A stretch of 64,000 bases of DNA from Streptomyces griseoincarnatus (GCA_014649575.1 BMTH01000005.1:248001-312000); one strand, 5' to 3'. Shown: positions 34,143 to 43,456, numbered from the stretch's first letter. Notes: generated by a model from the letters alone, not told the origin. Numbers and translations are program-made.

Positions 34143-35219
34143 GTGAACGATGTGCGCGAGGTCGAGGTGGTCGTCGTCGGCGCCGGGCAGGCCGGGCTGT
34201 CGAGCGCCTATCACCTGCGGCGGACCGGTTTCGAGCCGGACCGCGACTTCGTGGTGCTGGACCACTCCCCCGCCCCCGGCGGCGCCTGGCAGTTCCGCTG
34301 GCCCTCGCTGACGTACGGCAAGGTGCACGGGATGCACGCGCTGCCCGGGATGGAGCTGACGGACGCCGATCCGCTGGCGCCCTCCTCCGAGGTGATCGGC
34401 GCGTACTTCGACCGCTACGAGCGGACGTTCGACCTGCGGGTGCGCCGTCCGGTGGATGTGCACGCGGTGCGGGAGGGGCCCGGCGGACGGCTGCTGGTGG
34501 AGACCTCGCACGGCACCTGGGCGACGCGCGCGCTGATCAACGCGACCGGCACCTGGGACCGGCCGTTCTGGCCCCGCTACCCCGGCCAGGAGACGTTCCG
34601 CGGACGGCAGTTGCACACCGCCCAGTACCCGGGCCCCGAGGCGTTCGCCGGGCTGCGGGTGGTCGTGGTGGGCGGTGGGGCGTCCGGCACGCAGCATCTG
34701 CTGGAGATCGCGCCGTACGCGGCGGCCACCACCTGGGTGACCCGCCGGCCGCCCGTCTGGCGGGAGGAGCCTTTCGACGAGAACGCGGGCCGTGAGGCCG
34801 TCGCCCTCGTCGAGGAGCGGGTGCGGCAGGGGCTCCCTCCGCGCAGCGTGGTCTCCGTGACGGGGCTGCCGCTCAACGACGCGATCCGGCGGGGGCTGGA
34901 GGACGGTGTGCTCGACCGCCTGCCGATGTTCGACCGGATCGGGCCCGAGGGGGTGGTGTGGGACGACGGGCGCCGGGTCGCCGCGGACGTCATCCTGTGG
35001 GCCACCGGCTTCCGGCCCGTGATCGACCATCTCGCGCCGCTGCGGCTGCGGGAGCCGGGCGGCGGGATCCGCGTGGAGGGCACCCGGGCGGTCGCCGACC
35101 CGCGGATCCACCTGGTCGGCTACGGTCCCTCGGCGAGCACGATCGGCGCCAACCGGGCCGGACGGGCCGCCGTGCGGGACATCAGGCGGCTGCTGGCCGA
35201 GGAGCCCGCCGCGGCCTGA
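34143..35219 (+). CDS. FAD/NAD(P)-dependent monooxygenase-like protein
   Basis: 358 residues. FAD-binding GAGQAGLSSAYHL is at residues 12-24, a second Rossmann motif VVVVGGGASGTQHL near residue 175, and ATGFRPVIDHL near the C-terminal third. This matches the group once labelled 'flavoproteins involved in K+ transport' and related to flavin-containing monooxygenases. The substrate is unknown. It is divergent from yjbQ and ends 7 bp from the convergent MltG-like gene. Confidence 0.87.
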   Translation: MNDVREVEVVVVGAGQAGLSSAYHLRRTGFEPDRDFVVLDHSPAPGGAWQFRWPSLTYGKVHGMHALPGMELTDADPLAPSSEVIGAYFDRYERTFDLRVRRPVDVHAVREGPGGRLLVETSHGTWATRALINATGTWDRPFWPRYPGQETFRGRQLHTAQYPGPEAFAGLRVVVVGGGASGTQHLLEIAPYAAATTWVTRRPPVWREEPFDENAGREAVALVEERVRQGLPPRSVVSVTGLPLNDAIRRGLEDGVLDRLPMFDRIGPEGVVWDDGRRVAADVILWATGFRPVIDHLAPLRLREPGGGIRVEGTRAVADPRIHLVGYGPSASTIGANRAGRAAVRDIRRLLAEEPAAA

Positions 35220-35226
35220 CCGGCGG

Positions 35227-36084
35227 TCACGTGGAGGACGGCTGCGCGGACTTCTCCGCCGCCCTCTTCCGTTCGGCCTCCGCCTCCGCCAGGTTGCGCT
35301 GGTGCTCCGCGAGGTCCGCGGTGAAGCGCGTTTCCCCCTGCCGGACTGTGACGAAGTACAGCCAGTCGCCCGGGGTGGGGTTGATCGCGGCACGCACGGC
35401 GTCCTCGCCGGGGTTGTCGATGGGGGTCGGCGGCAGTCCCATGCGCCGGTAGGAGTTGTACGGGCTGTCGACCTCGGTGTCGGCGGGGGTGGCGCGCGCC
35501 TTGCCGCGGTTGAGGGCGTAGTCCACGGTGGAGTCCATCTGCAGCGGCATGCCGCGCTCCAGCCGGTTGAAGATCACGCGGGCCACCTTGCCCATGTCGG
35601 CCTTGGAGGCCGCCTCGGCCTGGACGATGCTGGCGACGGTGACCGCCTGGTAGACGTTCATCGCGTTGCGCTGCGCGCCGGCGGCGACGGGGGCGCCGTT
35701 GAACTTCTTGTTGGCCGTGTCGACCATGCGGGCCAGCAGCTTCTGCGGGGTGGCGTTGTCCGGGAGCGGATACGTGTCCGGGAAGAGGTAGCCCTCGGGG
35801 TTGCCCTCGGCCTCGTTCGGCAGCTCGAGGTCGGCCTTGGCGAGGGACTTCCTGGTGGTGCCCGCTGGCAGGTCGAGGGTCTTGTCGATGGCGGCGTAGA
35901 CCTGGCCGGCCCGCCATCCCGCGGGGACGACGAGGACCTCGGGACGGGGCTCCTCCTCGTCGGCCATGATCAGCAGCGGCACCGCCACGGCGGTGCCGGC
36001 CACGACGGCCCCGAGCGTCGCCAGGGCGAAACGGCCGCGGCGCGTCAGTCGGATCGAGTTCCGTGACGGAGTGTTCGTCTGCAT
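35227..36084 (-). CDS. Short MltG-like endolytic murein transglycosylase
   Basis: 285 residues. A cytoplasmic N-terminus, one membrane helix (about residues 20-41) and an extracellular YceG domain. The active-site strand reads ASIVQAEAASKADMGKVA, with the presumed catalytic Glu aligned to the second Glu of the E. coli VEKE motif. NRLERGMPLQMDSTVDYAL and PYNSYRRMGLPPTPIDNPGE complete the domain. It cleaves nascent glycan strands. It lacks the long N-terminal region and LysM domain of full-length MltG, so it is probably a second copy in this genome. Confidence 0.87.
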   Translation of the reverse strand: MQTNTPSRNSIRLTRRGRFALATLGAVVAGTAVAVPLLIMADEEEPRPEVLVVPAGWRAGQVYAAIDKTLDLPAGTTRKSLAKADLELPNEAEGNPEGYLFPDTYPLPDNATPQKLLARMVDTANKKFNGAPVAAGAQRNAMNVYQAVTVASIVQAEAASKADMGKVARVIFNRLERGMPLQMDSTVDYALNRGKARATPADTEVDSPYNSYRRMGLPPTPIDNPGEDAVRAAINPTPGDWLYFVTVRQGETRFTADLAEHQRNLAEAEAERKRAAEKSAQPSST

Positions 36085-36127
36085 GCGGGCACGGTAACCC
36101 GCATATCGTCACAAACCCGGCATATTT

Positions 36128-37930
36128 TCAGCTTGTCGGTTCCAGTCGGGCGTCCCGTCGCACGAGGGCCGCATACCGCCCTTCGCGCTCCAGCAGCTCC
36201 TCGTGGGTCCCACGCTCGACCACGCGGCCGGAATCCAGGACGACGATCTGGTCGGCGCCGCGGACGGTGGACAGCCGGTGGGCGATGGTGATGGTGGTCC
36301 GGTCGGCCGACAGGGCCTCGATCGCGGCCTGCACCGCCGCCTCGGTACGGGTGTCCAGCGCGCTGGTCGCCTCGTCGAGGACGAGCACCGGAGGGTCGCG
36401 CAGGATGGTCCGGGCGATCGCCAGGCGCTGTTTCTCGCCGCCGGAGAAGCGGTGGCCGCGTTCGCCGACGACGGTGTCGTAGCCGTCCGGCAGGGCCGCG
36501 ATGTGGTCGTGGATCTGGGCGGCCTTCGCCGCCGCGTGCAGCTCCTCGTCGGTGGCGTCGGGCTTGGCGAAGCGCAGGTTGTCGGCGACCGACGCGTGGA
36601 AGAGGTACGTCTCCTGGGAGACGACGCCGACCGCGCGGGCCAGGGTGTCGAAGTCGAGGTCGCGCACGTCCACCCCGTCGAGGGTGACCCGTCCGCCGGT
36701 GACGTCGTAGAGCCTCGGCACCAGGTGGCCGAGCGTGGACTTGCCGGCGCCGGTCGGGCCGACGACGGCGAGGCTGCCGCCCGGCGGGACCGTGATGTCG
36801 ATGCCGTCGAGGACCGGGCCGCCCTTGCCGTCGTAGCCGAACGAGACCTCCTCGAAGCGGACCTCGCCCTTCACCCGCTCCAGGCGCACCGGTTCCTCGC
36901 GCTCGGTGATGTCGATCGGCAGATCGAGGTACTCGAAGATGCGCTGGAAGAGGGCGAGCGAGGTCTGGATCTGCACGCCGGTGGACAGCAGGCTGACCGC
37001 CGGGCGGAAGAGGCCTTGCTGGAGGGAGACGAACGCGACGATGGTGCCGATCGACACCCCCGGGCCGCCCGAGTGCATGGCGAGGCCGGCCGTCCAGTAG
37101 ATGACCGCGGGCATGGCGGCCATGACGACGGTGATGACCGCCATGCGCCAGCGGCCCGCCATGTTCGACCGCACCTCCAGGTCGACCAGCCGCTCGGACT
37201 CGTCGGCGAAGGCCGCGCTCAGGGAGTCGGAGCGGCCCATCGTGCGGCCGAGCAGGATGCCGCTGACCGACAGCGACTCGGTGACCGTGGCCGCCATCGC
37301 GGCCATCTGCTTCTGGCGCCGGGTGGTGATCTTCTTGCGCTCGTCGCCGACGCGGCGGCTGATCCAGACGAAGACCGGCAGCAGTGCCAGCGACACCATC
37401 GTCAGGCGCCAGTCGAGCGCGAGCATCGCCACGATCGTCGCGACCACGCTGGTGAGGTTGGAGACCAGCGAGGTCGCCGTCGAGGTGACGGTGGCCTGCA
37501 TGCCGCCGATGTCGTTGGCGATGCGGGACTGCACCTCGCCGGTGCGGGTGCGGGTGAAGAAGGCGAGCGACATGCGCTGCAGACGCCCGTAGACGGCGGT
37601 GCGCAGATCGTGCATGACGCGCTGGCCCACGGTCGTGGAGATCAGGGTCTGCAGCACGCCGAAGACGCTGGTGAGCACGGCGCTGAGGATCATGCCGAGC
37701 GCCAGCAGGCTGAGCAGGCCTGTGCGGCCCTCGGGGAGCGCGACGTCGAGGATCGCCTTCAGCAGGAACGGCGAGGCGACCGACACGAGCGACGACGCCC
37801 CGACGAGCAGTCCGACGATCGCGAGGCGGCCCCGGTAGGGACGGAAGAGGCGCAGGATGCGCCGCACCTGCCGGGGCTCCTGCTCGGCTCCGGCGGGCGG
37901 CGTCCATGCGGGTGCGTGATCGGGGTGCAT
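36128..37930 (-). CDS. ABC exporter half-transporter (fused permease and ATPase)
   Basis: 600 residues. The six-helix exporter membrane domain occupies about residues 30-330. The ATPase domain has a complete site: Walker A GPTGAGKST, Q-loop near VSQETYLFH, signature FSGGEKQRLA, Walker B VLVLDEATSALD and H-loop IAHRLST. It should work as a homodimer, unlike the pair further on. It is divergent from a MarR gene with a shared operator, so it is likely a drug or lipid exporter under that repressor. A MltG-like gene follows 43 bp downstream. Confidence 0.92.
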   Translation of the reverse strand: MHPDHAPAWTPPAGAEQEPRQVRRILRLFRPYRGRLAIVGLLVGASSLVSVASPFLLKAILDVALPEGRTGLLSLLALGMILSAVLTSVFGVLQTLISTTVGQRVMHDLRTAVYGRLQRMSLAFFTRTRTGEVQSRIANDIGGMQATVTSTATSLVSNLTSVVATIVAMLALDWRLTMVSLALLPVFVWISRRVGDERKKITTRRQKQMAAMAATVTESLSVSGILLGRTMGRSDSLSAAFADESERLVDLEVRSNMAGRWRMAVITVVMAAMPAVIYWTAGLAMHSGGPGVSIGTIVAFVSLQQGLFRPAVSLLSTGVQIQTSLALFQRIFEYLDLPIDITEREEPVRLERVKGEVRFEEVSFGYDGKGGPVLDGIDITVPPGGSLAVVGPTGAGKSTLGHLVPRLYDVTGGRVTLDGVDVRDLDFDTLARAVGVVSQETYLFHASVADNLRFAKPDATDEELHAAAKAAQIHDHIAALPDGYDTVVGERGHRFSGGEKQRLAIARTILRDPPVLVLDEATSALDTRTEAAVQAAIEALSADRTTITIAHRLSTVRGADQIVVLDSGRVVERGTHEELLEREGRYAALVRRDARLEPTS

Positions 37931-37959
37931 GGTCTCCTTCGGGACGGGGCTCTCGGTGA

Positions 37960-38007
37960 ACGTTATTCATTGTTACCTGTACTCACAATGAACGGCATCC
38001 TGATAAT
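37960..38007. promoter_or_regulatory. Shared operator and divergent promoters of the ABC exporter and marR
   Basis: TTCATTGT (37966-37973) and ACAATGAA (37985-37992) are perfect arms 11 bp apart. On the minus strand TTGTGA (37988-37983) and TAACGT (37965-37960) with a 17-bp spacer fit the exporter promoter. On the plus strand GATAAT (38002-38007) fits a -10 only 8 nt before the marR ATG, suggesting a leaderless marR transcript. One bound dimer would shut both directions. Confidence 0.78.
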
Positions 38008-38015
38008 GTTCCCGC

Positions 38016-38504
38016 ATGACCGCCCCCGACCCCGACGGCCTGCTGGCCGAGCAGCTGCTCCGGCTCACCCGCCGGGTGCATCGCATCCAGAAACGCCATC
38101 TGGAGCGGCGCGAGCTCGGCATCACTCCTGCCCAGTCCCGCCTGCTGCGCACCCTCGCGCACTACGGCTCGCCGCCCCGCATGGCCGACCTCGCGGAGCG
38201 GCTGGAGGTGGTGCCCCGCGCGGTGACCACGCTGGTCGACGGGCTCGAGGCGCACGGCAAGGTGCGCAGAGTCCCGGATCCGGCCAACCGGCGGGTGATC
38301 CGCATCGAGCTGACCGACGAGGGCCGCGAGACGCTCCGCGAACTGCGCGCGGCGCGGCGGGCGGCGGCCTCGGAGATTCTCGCCCCCCTGGGCGAACGGG
38401 AACGGGAGCAGCTCGGGGAGCTGTTGAACACCCTGGTCGACGGTCCGCCGGGGCCGCCATGTGAGGAGGGGACCACTCAGCGGCCGGGCGGCCGCGACAG
38501 CTGA
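38016..38504 (+). CDS. MarR-family regulator, divergent from the ABC exporter
   Basis: 162 residues. The winged-helix domain spans about residues 30-110 (GITPAQSRLLRTLAHYG, MADLAERLEVVPRAVTTLVD, then DPANRRVIRIELTDEGRE for the wing). There is no Cys that would suggest redox sensing. The 85-bp gap to the exporter gene with its dyad makes this the likely local repressor of both genes. Confidence 0.92.
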   Translation: MTAPDPDGLLAEQLLRLTRRVHRIQKRHLERRELGITPAQSRLLRTLAHYGSPPRMADLAERLEVVPRAVTTLVDGLEAHGKVRRVPDPANRRVIRIELTDEGRETLRELRAARRAAASEILAPLGEREREQLGELLNTLVDGPPGPPCEEGTTQRPGGRDS

Positions 38505-38651
38505 CGCCCGCCCCGGACGCCACGCGCCCCGCACGCGGGCCGTGGCCGGGAAAAACCAGTTGCCCAGGTGTGCGTGGCGGAGTCAACCTGTCACGGTTTG
38601 CTGCCGCCGCCCAAGGACGTCCGCGGTCCTGCTCCGAGCCACTGGGACACC

Positions 38652-40496
38652 ATGCAGATTCATGACCTTCCGTACCCCGATCCGGGCGTGCCCGACGCCC
38701 GCTCGGGCCCTCGATTCCTGTGGTGGCTCTTCCGCAACCAGTTGGACGGACAGCTGAAGTCGCTGGCCTGGGGCCTGCTGCACTTCGCGTCCGTGGCCTC
38801 GCTGCCGTTCTGCGTCGGCGTCGCCGTTCAGGCCGCGGTCGACCGCTCCGGCGGGCGGCTCGCGCTGGCGGGCGGGCTGATGGCGCTGGCCTGCGTGGGC
38901 AACGCCGTCGGCGACACCTTCCTGCACCGCTCCGCCGTCACCAACTGGATCACCGCCGCCGCCCGGGTCCAGCAGCTCCTCGGCCGCAAGGCCGCCGTGC
39001 TGGGCTCGGTGCTGACCCGGCGGGTGGCCGCGGGTGAGGTCGTCGCGGTCTCCACGGGTGACGTGGAGAAGATCGGCTGGTTCGTGGAGGCCCTGTCGCG
39101 GTTCACCGCCGCCGCCGTCACCATCGTCGTCGTCACCGTCGGCCTCCTCGTCTACCAGCCCGCCCTGGGTGTCGTCGTCGCCGTGGGACTGCCCGTGCTG
39201 GCGCTCGCGGTGCTGCCGCTGCTGCCCCGGGCCACCCGGCGCGCGGACGTCCAGCGCGAGAAGGCCGGACGGGCCACGGAGCTCGCATCGGACACCGTCG
39301 CCGGACTGCGGGTGCTGCGCGGCATCGGCGGCGAGGACCTCTTCCTGGACCGCTACCGGCGCGCCTCGCAGGAGGTCCGCCACGCCGCCGTGCGCAGCGC
39401 GCGGATGTGGTCGCTGATCGCGGCCGTCCAGGTGCTGCTGCCGGGCCTGCTGCTGATCACGGTGGTCTGGTACGGCGTCCGTCTGGCCCGTGACGGCCGG
39501 ATCGACGTCGGTGAACTGGTCACCGTCTACAGCTCGGTGATGCTCCTGACCTATCCCCTGCGGCATTTCGAGGAGATCGCGATGGCGTACTCCTTCTCGC
39601 GTCCCTCGGCCCGGCGGGCCGCGCGCGTGCTGTCGCTGGAGCGGGCCATGGACACCGCCGGCACGCGTGCCGCCGAGATCCCGGCGGGCGACCTGTACGA
39701 CCCGCGGACGGGGCTGTGCGCCCCGTCCGGGTCGCTCACCACCGTGGTGTGCGGGGACCCGGACGCTGCGGGACGGCTGGCCGAACGGCTCGGCGGGCAC
39801 GCCGCGCAGGAAGGCACCTCGGTGCTGCTCGGCGGGGTGCCCCTCGACGAACTGCCGCTGGACAGCGCTCGTACGGCCGTGCTGGTGCAGGACAAGGACC
39901 CGGTACTGCTCTCCGGCACGCTGCGGGAGCTGCTCGACGTGCCGGCGTCCGGCTCGGTGGACCCGGGGGCGGCGCTGGACGCCGCGCAGTGCCAGGACGT
40001 GCTGGCTGCGCTGGTCCAGGGCTCGCTGGGCGCCGAGGACCCGATGGACGCCCGCATCACCGAACGCGGGCGGTCGCTGTCCGGCGGGCAGCGCCAGCGG
40101 CTCGCGCTCGCCCGGTCGCTGGTCACCGACCCGGAGGTGCTGGTGCTGGACGAGCCGACCTCGGCCGTCGACTCGCACACCGAGGCGCGCATCGCCCAAG
40201 GCGTGCGCTGCCTGCGGTCCGGGCGCACCACGGTGGTGTTCACCTCGTCCCCGCTGCTGCTGGACCGCGCCGACCGGGTGGTGTTCCTGCACGAGGGCAC
40301 GGTCGTCGCGGTGGGCGGCCACCGGGAGCTGGTACGCACCGAGCCCCGCTACCGGGCCGTGGTGACCCGCGAGACGGAGGAGGAGACGGCGTCGTCCGCC
40401 GCGCTCCGCGCCGACGCCGGCGGGCGGCGCCCGGACGAGGTCCCGGACGGCCTCCGGGAACTGGAAACGCTCGAAGAGATCGAGGAGACGGCATGA
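38652..40496 (+). CDS. ABC exporter subunit A with degenerate ATP site but canonical signature
   Basis: 614 residues. A six-helix exporter domain (about residues 35-320) and an ATPase domain. Its Walker A position reads VVCGDPDAAGRLAERLGG, lacking the essential GKS/T, and the H-loop reads FTSSPLLL with no His. The signature LSGGQRQRLA and Walker B VLVLDEPTSAVD are intact. It thus supplies the signature to the working site of its partner, encoded directly downstream with an ATGA overlap. The start at ATG 38652 has no clear Shine-Dalgarno. Substrate unknown. Confidence 0.9.
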   Translation: MQIHDLPYPDPGVPDARSGPRFLWWLFRNQLDGQLKSLAWGLLHFASVASLPFCVGVAVQAAVDRSGGRLALAGGLMALACVGNAVGDTFLHRSAVTNWITAAARVQQLLGRKAAVLGSVLTRRVAAGEVVAVSTGDVEKIGWFVEALSRFTAAAVTIVVVTVGLLVYQPALGVVVAVGLPVLALAVLPLLPRATRRADVQREKAGRATELASDTVAGLRVLRGIGGEDLFLDRYRRASQEVRHAAVRSARMWSLIAAVQVLLPGLLLITVVWYGVRLARDGRIDVGELVTVYSSVMLLTYPLRHFEEIAMAYSFSRPSARRAARVLSLERAMDTAGTRAAEIPAGDLYDPRTGLCAPSGSLTTVVCGDPDAAGRLAERLGGHAAQEGTSVLLGGVPLDELPLDSARTAVLVQDKDPVLLSGTLRELLDVPASGSVDPGAALDAAQCQDVLAALVQGSLGAEDPMDARITERGRSLSGGQRQRLALARSLVTDPEVLVLDEPTSAVDSHTEARIAQGVRCLRSGRTTVVFTSSPLLLDRADRVVFLHEGTVVAVGGHRELVRTEPRYRAVVTRETEEETASSAALRADAGGRRPDEVPDGLRELETLEEIEETA

Positions 40497-42274
40497 TCGG
40501 CGTCGCGCCACCGGCGTACGACCCGGCGGCCCCGACCACGGCCAGCACGCTGCCGGTGGGCGCGCCCGCGACCGTACGCGCGTACGTGGCCGAGCTGCTG
40601 CGCCGGCACCGGCGGGCCTTCCTGCTGCTGGTCGCCGTCAACACGGTCGCGGTGATCGCCTCGATGGTCGGCCCCTACCTGCTGGGCGGGCTCGTGGAAC
40701 GGGTCTCGTCCGGCGCGCGGGAGCTGCACCTGGGGCTCACCGCAACGGTGTTCGTGACCGCCCTCGTGGTGCACGCGGGATTCGTACGGCAGGTGCGGCT
40801 GCGCGGGGCGATGCTCGGCGAGCGGATGCTGGCCGACCTGCGCGAGGACTTCCTGGTGCGGTCGGTCGGACTGCCGCCGGGCGTGCTGGAGCGCGCCGGC
40901 ACCGGCGATCTGCTGTCGCGCATCACCACCGACGTCGACCGGCTCGGCAACGCCATGCGCGAGGCCGTGCCCCAGCTGGCGATCGGTGTGGTGTGGGCGG
41001 CCCTGCTGCTCGGCGGCCTGGTCGTCACCGCGCCGGTACTGGCGCCCGCGGTGCTGGTCGCGGTGCCGCTGCTGGTGGCCGGCTGCCGCTGGTACTTCCG
41101 CCGGGCGCCGGGAGCGTACCGCTCGGAGGCGGCCGGGTACGCGGCGGTGGCCGCCGCGCTCGCCGAGACCGTGGACGCCGGGCGGACGGTGGAGGCGCAC
41201 CGCCTCGGCCCGCGCCGGGTGGCGCTGACGGACCAGCGGGTGCGGGAGTGGACGGCCTGGGAGCGCTACACGCTGTGGCTGCGCTCGGTGCTGTTCCCCG
41301 TCGTCAACATCACCCATGTCACGGTTCTCGGGTCGGTCCTGATGATCGGCGGGGTGTTCGTGCTCCAGGGCTGGATCGGCGTCGGTCAGCTGACGACGGC
41401 CGCGCTGATCGCGCAGATGATGGTCGACCCGGTCGGGCTGATCCTGCGCTGGTACGACGAGCTGCAGGTCGCGCAGGTGTCGCTGGCCCGGCTGGTCGGC
41501 GTGCGGGACATCGAGCCCGACGCCGGGGACCCTGACATGACGCCCGAGGGGCGGCGGATGCGGGCGGACACCGTGCACTTCGGCTATCTGGAGGGCGTGG
41601 ACGTCCTGCGCAAGGTGTCCCTCGAGGTGCCGCCGGGGACCCGGATGGCCCTGGTGGGTCCCTCGGGCGCGGGCAAGTCCACGCTGGGCCGGCTGCTCGC
41701 GGGGATCTACGCGCCGCGGGAGGGACGCGTCACCCTCGGCGACGCGGAACTGTCCCGCATGACCGCGGAACGGGTCCGCTCCCACGTCGCCCTCGTCAAC
41801 CAGGAGCACCACGTCTTCGTCGGCTCCCTCCGCGACAACCTGCGGCTCGCCCGCACCGACGCGCAGGACGCCGAGCTGTGGGCGGCGCTCGGCGCGGTCG
41901 ACGCGGACGGATGGGCGAGGGCGCTGGAGGACGGGCTGGACACGGAGGTCGGCTCGGGCGGGTTCGCGCTCACCCCGGCGCAGGCGCAGCAGATCGCGCT
42001 GGCCCGGCTGGTGCTGGCCGACCCGCACACGCTGGTCCTCGACGAGGCGACCTCGCTGCTCGACCCGCGCGCGGCACGTCACCTGGAGCGGTCCTTGGCC
42101 CGCGTCCTCGACGGCCGCACCGTCGTCGCCATCGCCCACCGCCTGCACACGGCCCATGACGCGGACGTCATCGCCGTCGTCGAGAACGGCCGCATCAGCG
42201 AACTGGGCAGCCACGAGGAACTGGTCGCGGCGGACGGGGCGTACGCGGCACTGTGGCGCAGCTGGCACGGGTGA
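40493..42274 (+). CDS. ABC exporter subunit B with canonical ATP site but degenerate signature
   Basis: 593 residues. Exporter membrane domain (about residues 35-310) and ATPase. Walker A GPSGAGKST, Walker B TLVLDEATSLLD and the H-loop AIAHRLHT are intact, whereas the signature is LTPAQAQQIALAR in place of LSGGQ. This is the exact complement of subunit A's defects, so an A-B heterodimer should have one working and one dead ATP site. ATG 40493 overlaps A's stop codon with GAGGAG upstream, giving coupled synthesis. Confidence 0.92.
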   Translation: MIGVAPPAYDPAAPTTASTLPVGAPATVRAYVAELLRRHRRAFLLLVAVNTVAVIASMVGPYLLGGLVERVSSGARELHLGLTATVFVTALVVHAGFVRQVRLRGAMLGERMLADLREDFLVRSVGLPPGVLERAGTGDLLSRITTDVDRLGNAMREAVPQLAIGVVWAALLLGGLVVTAPVLAPAVLVAVPLLVAGCRWYFRRAPGAYRSEAAGYAAVAAALAETVDAGRTVEAHRLGPRRVALTDQRVREWTAWERYTLWLRSVLFPVVNITHVTVLGSVLMIGGVFVLQGWIGVGQLTTAALIAQMMVDPVGLILRWYDELQVAQVSLARLVGVRDIEPDAGDPDMTPEGRRMRADTVHFGYLEGVDVLRKVSLEVPPGTRMALVGPSGAGKSTLGRLLAGIYAPREGRVTLGDAELSRMTAERVRSHVALVNQEHHVFVGSLRDNLRLARTDAQDAELWAALGAVDADGWARALEDGLDTEVGSGGFALTPAQAQQIALARLVLADPHTLVLDEATSLLDPRAARHLERSLARVLDGRTVVAIAHRLHTAHDADVIAVVENGRISELGSHEELVAADGAYAALWRSWHG

Positions 42275-42319
42275 CCGGGGCTCGCGCCCCGGGGCTGTCC
42301 TGGGTCCGCGAGGGCTGAT

Positions 42320-42386
42320 GGATCCCGGAGGCTGTCGGATCCCGGAGGCTGTTGGATTCCGGAGGCTGTTGGTTCGCGGGGTGTCA
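42320..42386 (+). repeat. 17-bp tandem repeat, three units plus a degenerate fourth
   Basis: Units at 42320-42336, 42337-42353 and 42354-42370 have the form GGATCCCGGAGGCTGTY with one or two differences; a decayed unit follows from 42371. It begins 46 bp after the ABC subunit B stop codon. Confidence 0.85.
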
Positions 42387-42934
42387 CAGGTCGGCGGGTC
42401 CCCGGGGCGGGGCGGCCCAGGGCGGGCGACCCCGCGGGCGTGGCAGCCCCAGGGCTCGGTGTCATCGGAGCGGGAGGGTGTGCCGGGGGCGGGAGCGTGC
42501 CCCGGGGCGGGAGGATGTCCCGCAGCCCGCCGCTTCGGGGCGGGTGGCCGGCGACAGGTGTCTTCCGCCTTCCTGAGCCGACGGACCCGTCGCACCGTCG
42601 CCCGACGGTGCGGCGCCTCACCGTCGGCAGGTGAGCCCACACCCGCGCATGGCTCGCGAACGGGCCCCCCGAGCCCTGCCCCGCGGGCGCCGTGTGCCTC
42701 GCAGGGTGGTGCCCTCGTCGGAGGCGCCGACGCTGAGGACAGCGGGTCGGCCTGCGCCGGTCACCGCGTGTGGCGTTGCGGGGACGGGAGATCCGGTGGA
42801 AGGCTGGAAGCAGGCATCGGCTACGGGAGCGTCCGGGCCCGGTGATCGGGTCCTGGCGGGTCCGGTGCCCGTGGAGACGGCCCGGTGCGGGCCACGGCGG
42901 GCGACGCGGCCCGCCCCACCCCCTGGAGGTGTCC
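42387..42934. other. 550-bp intergenic stretch with one hairpin, no supported gene
   Basis: Between the 17-bp repeats and the DUF5709 gene I see no frame with convincing coding bias together with a start signal. A perfect hairpin of CGCACCGTCG (42591-42600) with CGACGGTGCG (42603-42612) is present and could end transcription of the ABC pair. The last part must contain the promoter of the DUF5709 and L31 genes; no clear -35/-10 pair stands out. Confidence 0.5.
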
Positions 42935-43405
42935 GTGAACAGCGGTGACGGTTGGGGAGACGACGTCTACCAGCCCGACGCGTCCGAGATCCAGGACGAC
43001 GCCGGACTGCTGGACGCCGAGGACACGCTGGAGACCGACGGTGTCGCCGACCCCCTCGACCGGGGCTGGTCCCCTCCCGAGCGGCCCTGGGCCGTGGAGC
43101 ACTACGGTGTGACCGCCGCCGAGCAGCACGAGGGCGAGACCCTGGAGCAGCGGCTGGCCGAGGAGCTGCCCGACCTGCCCGTACCGGACGGCGACGGCGT
43201 CGGTGATTCCACCGGCACCGACGGGGAACTCCTGGACAACGAGGTCGGTGCGGCACGCTCCGGCCGCCTCGTCGCCCCCGACGAAGGGGCGCACGAGGAC
43301 GACGAGGAGGCGCTGGTCGCCTACGACGTGGGCATCGACGGCGCCGCCGCCTCAGCCGAGGAGGCCGCCGTGCACATCGTCGACGAGGACAGCCTGCCGG
43401 GCTGA
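42935..43405 (+). CDS. DUF5709 acidic protein
   Basis: 156 residues, strongly acidic, without membrane segments. GTG 42935 has GGAGG 5 nt upstream. The sequence carries the DUF5709 pattern (DDVYQPDASEIQDDAGLLDA, EDTLETDGVADPLDRGWSPP, then ERPWAVEHYGVTAAEQHEGE, TLEQRLAEELPD). Function is unknown. It is followed 51 bp later by the L31 gene in the same direction, so they may share a transcript. Confidence 0.85.
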   Translation: MNSGDGWGDDVYQPDASEIQDDAGLLDAEDTLETDGVADPLDRGWSPPERPWAVEHYGVTAAEQHEGETLEQRLAEELPDLPVPDGDGVGDSTGTDGELLDNEVGAARSGRLVAPDEGAHEDDEEALVAYDVGIDGAAASAEEAAVHIVDEDSLPG

Positions 43406-43456
43406 CCCCGCCGTTTCCGGCCGCGCTCGCGGAACCCAGCCGCCCGAGGAGCATCC

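Noticed and set aside
36203..38464. Plus-strand frame of 753 codons across the ABC exporter.
   Set aside because: Shadow of the exporter gene: Gly/Asp/Arg-rich with no fold. The minus strand encodes a complete ABC protein.
42156..42845. Plus-strand frame reading through the gap after ABC subunit B.
   Set aside because: It begins inside subunit B in another frame, crosses the tandem repeat and shows no domain or start signal.
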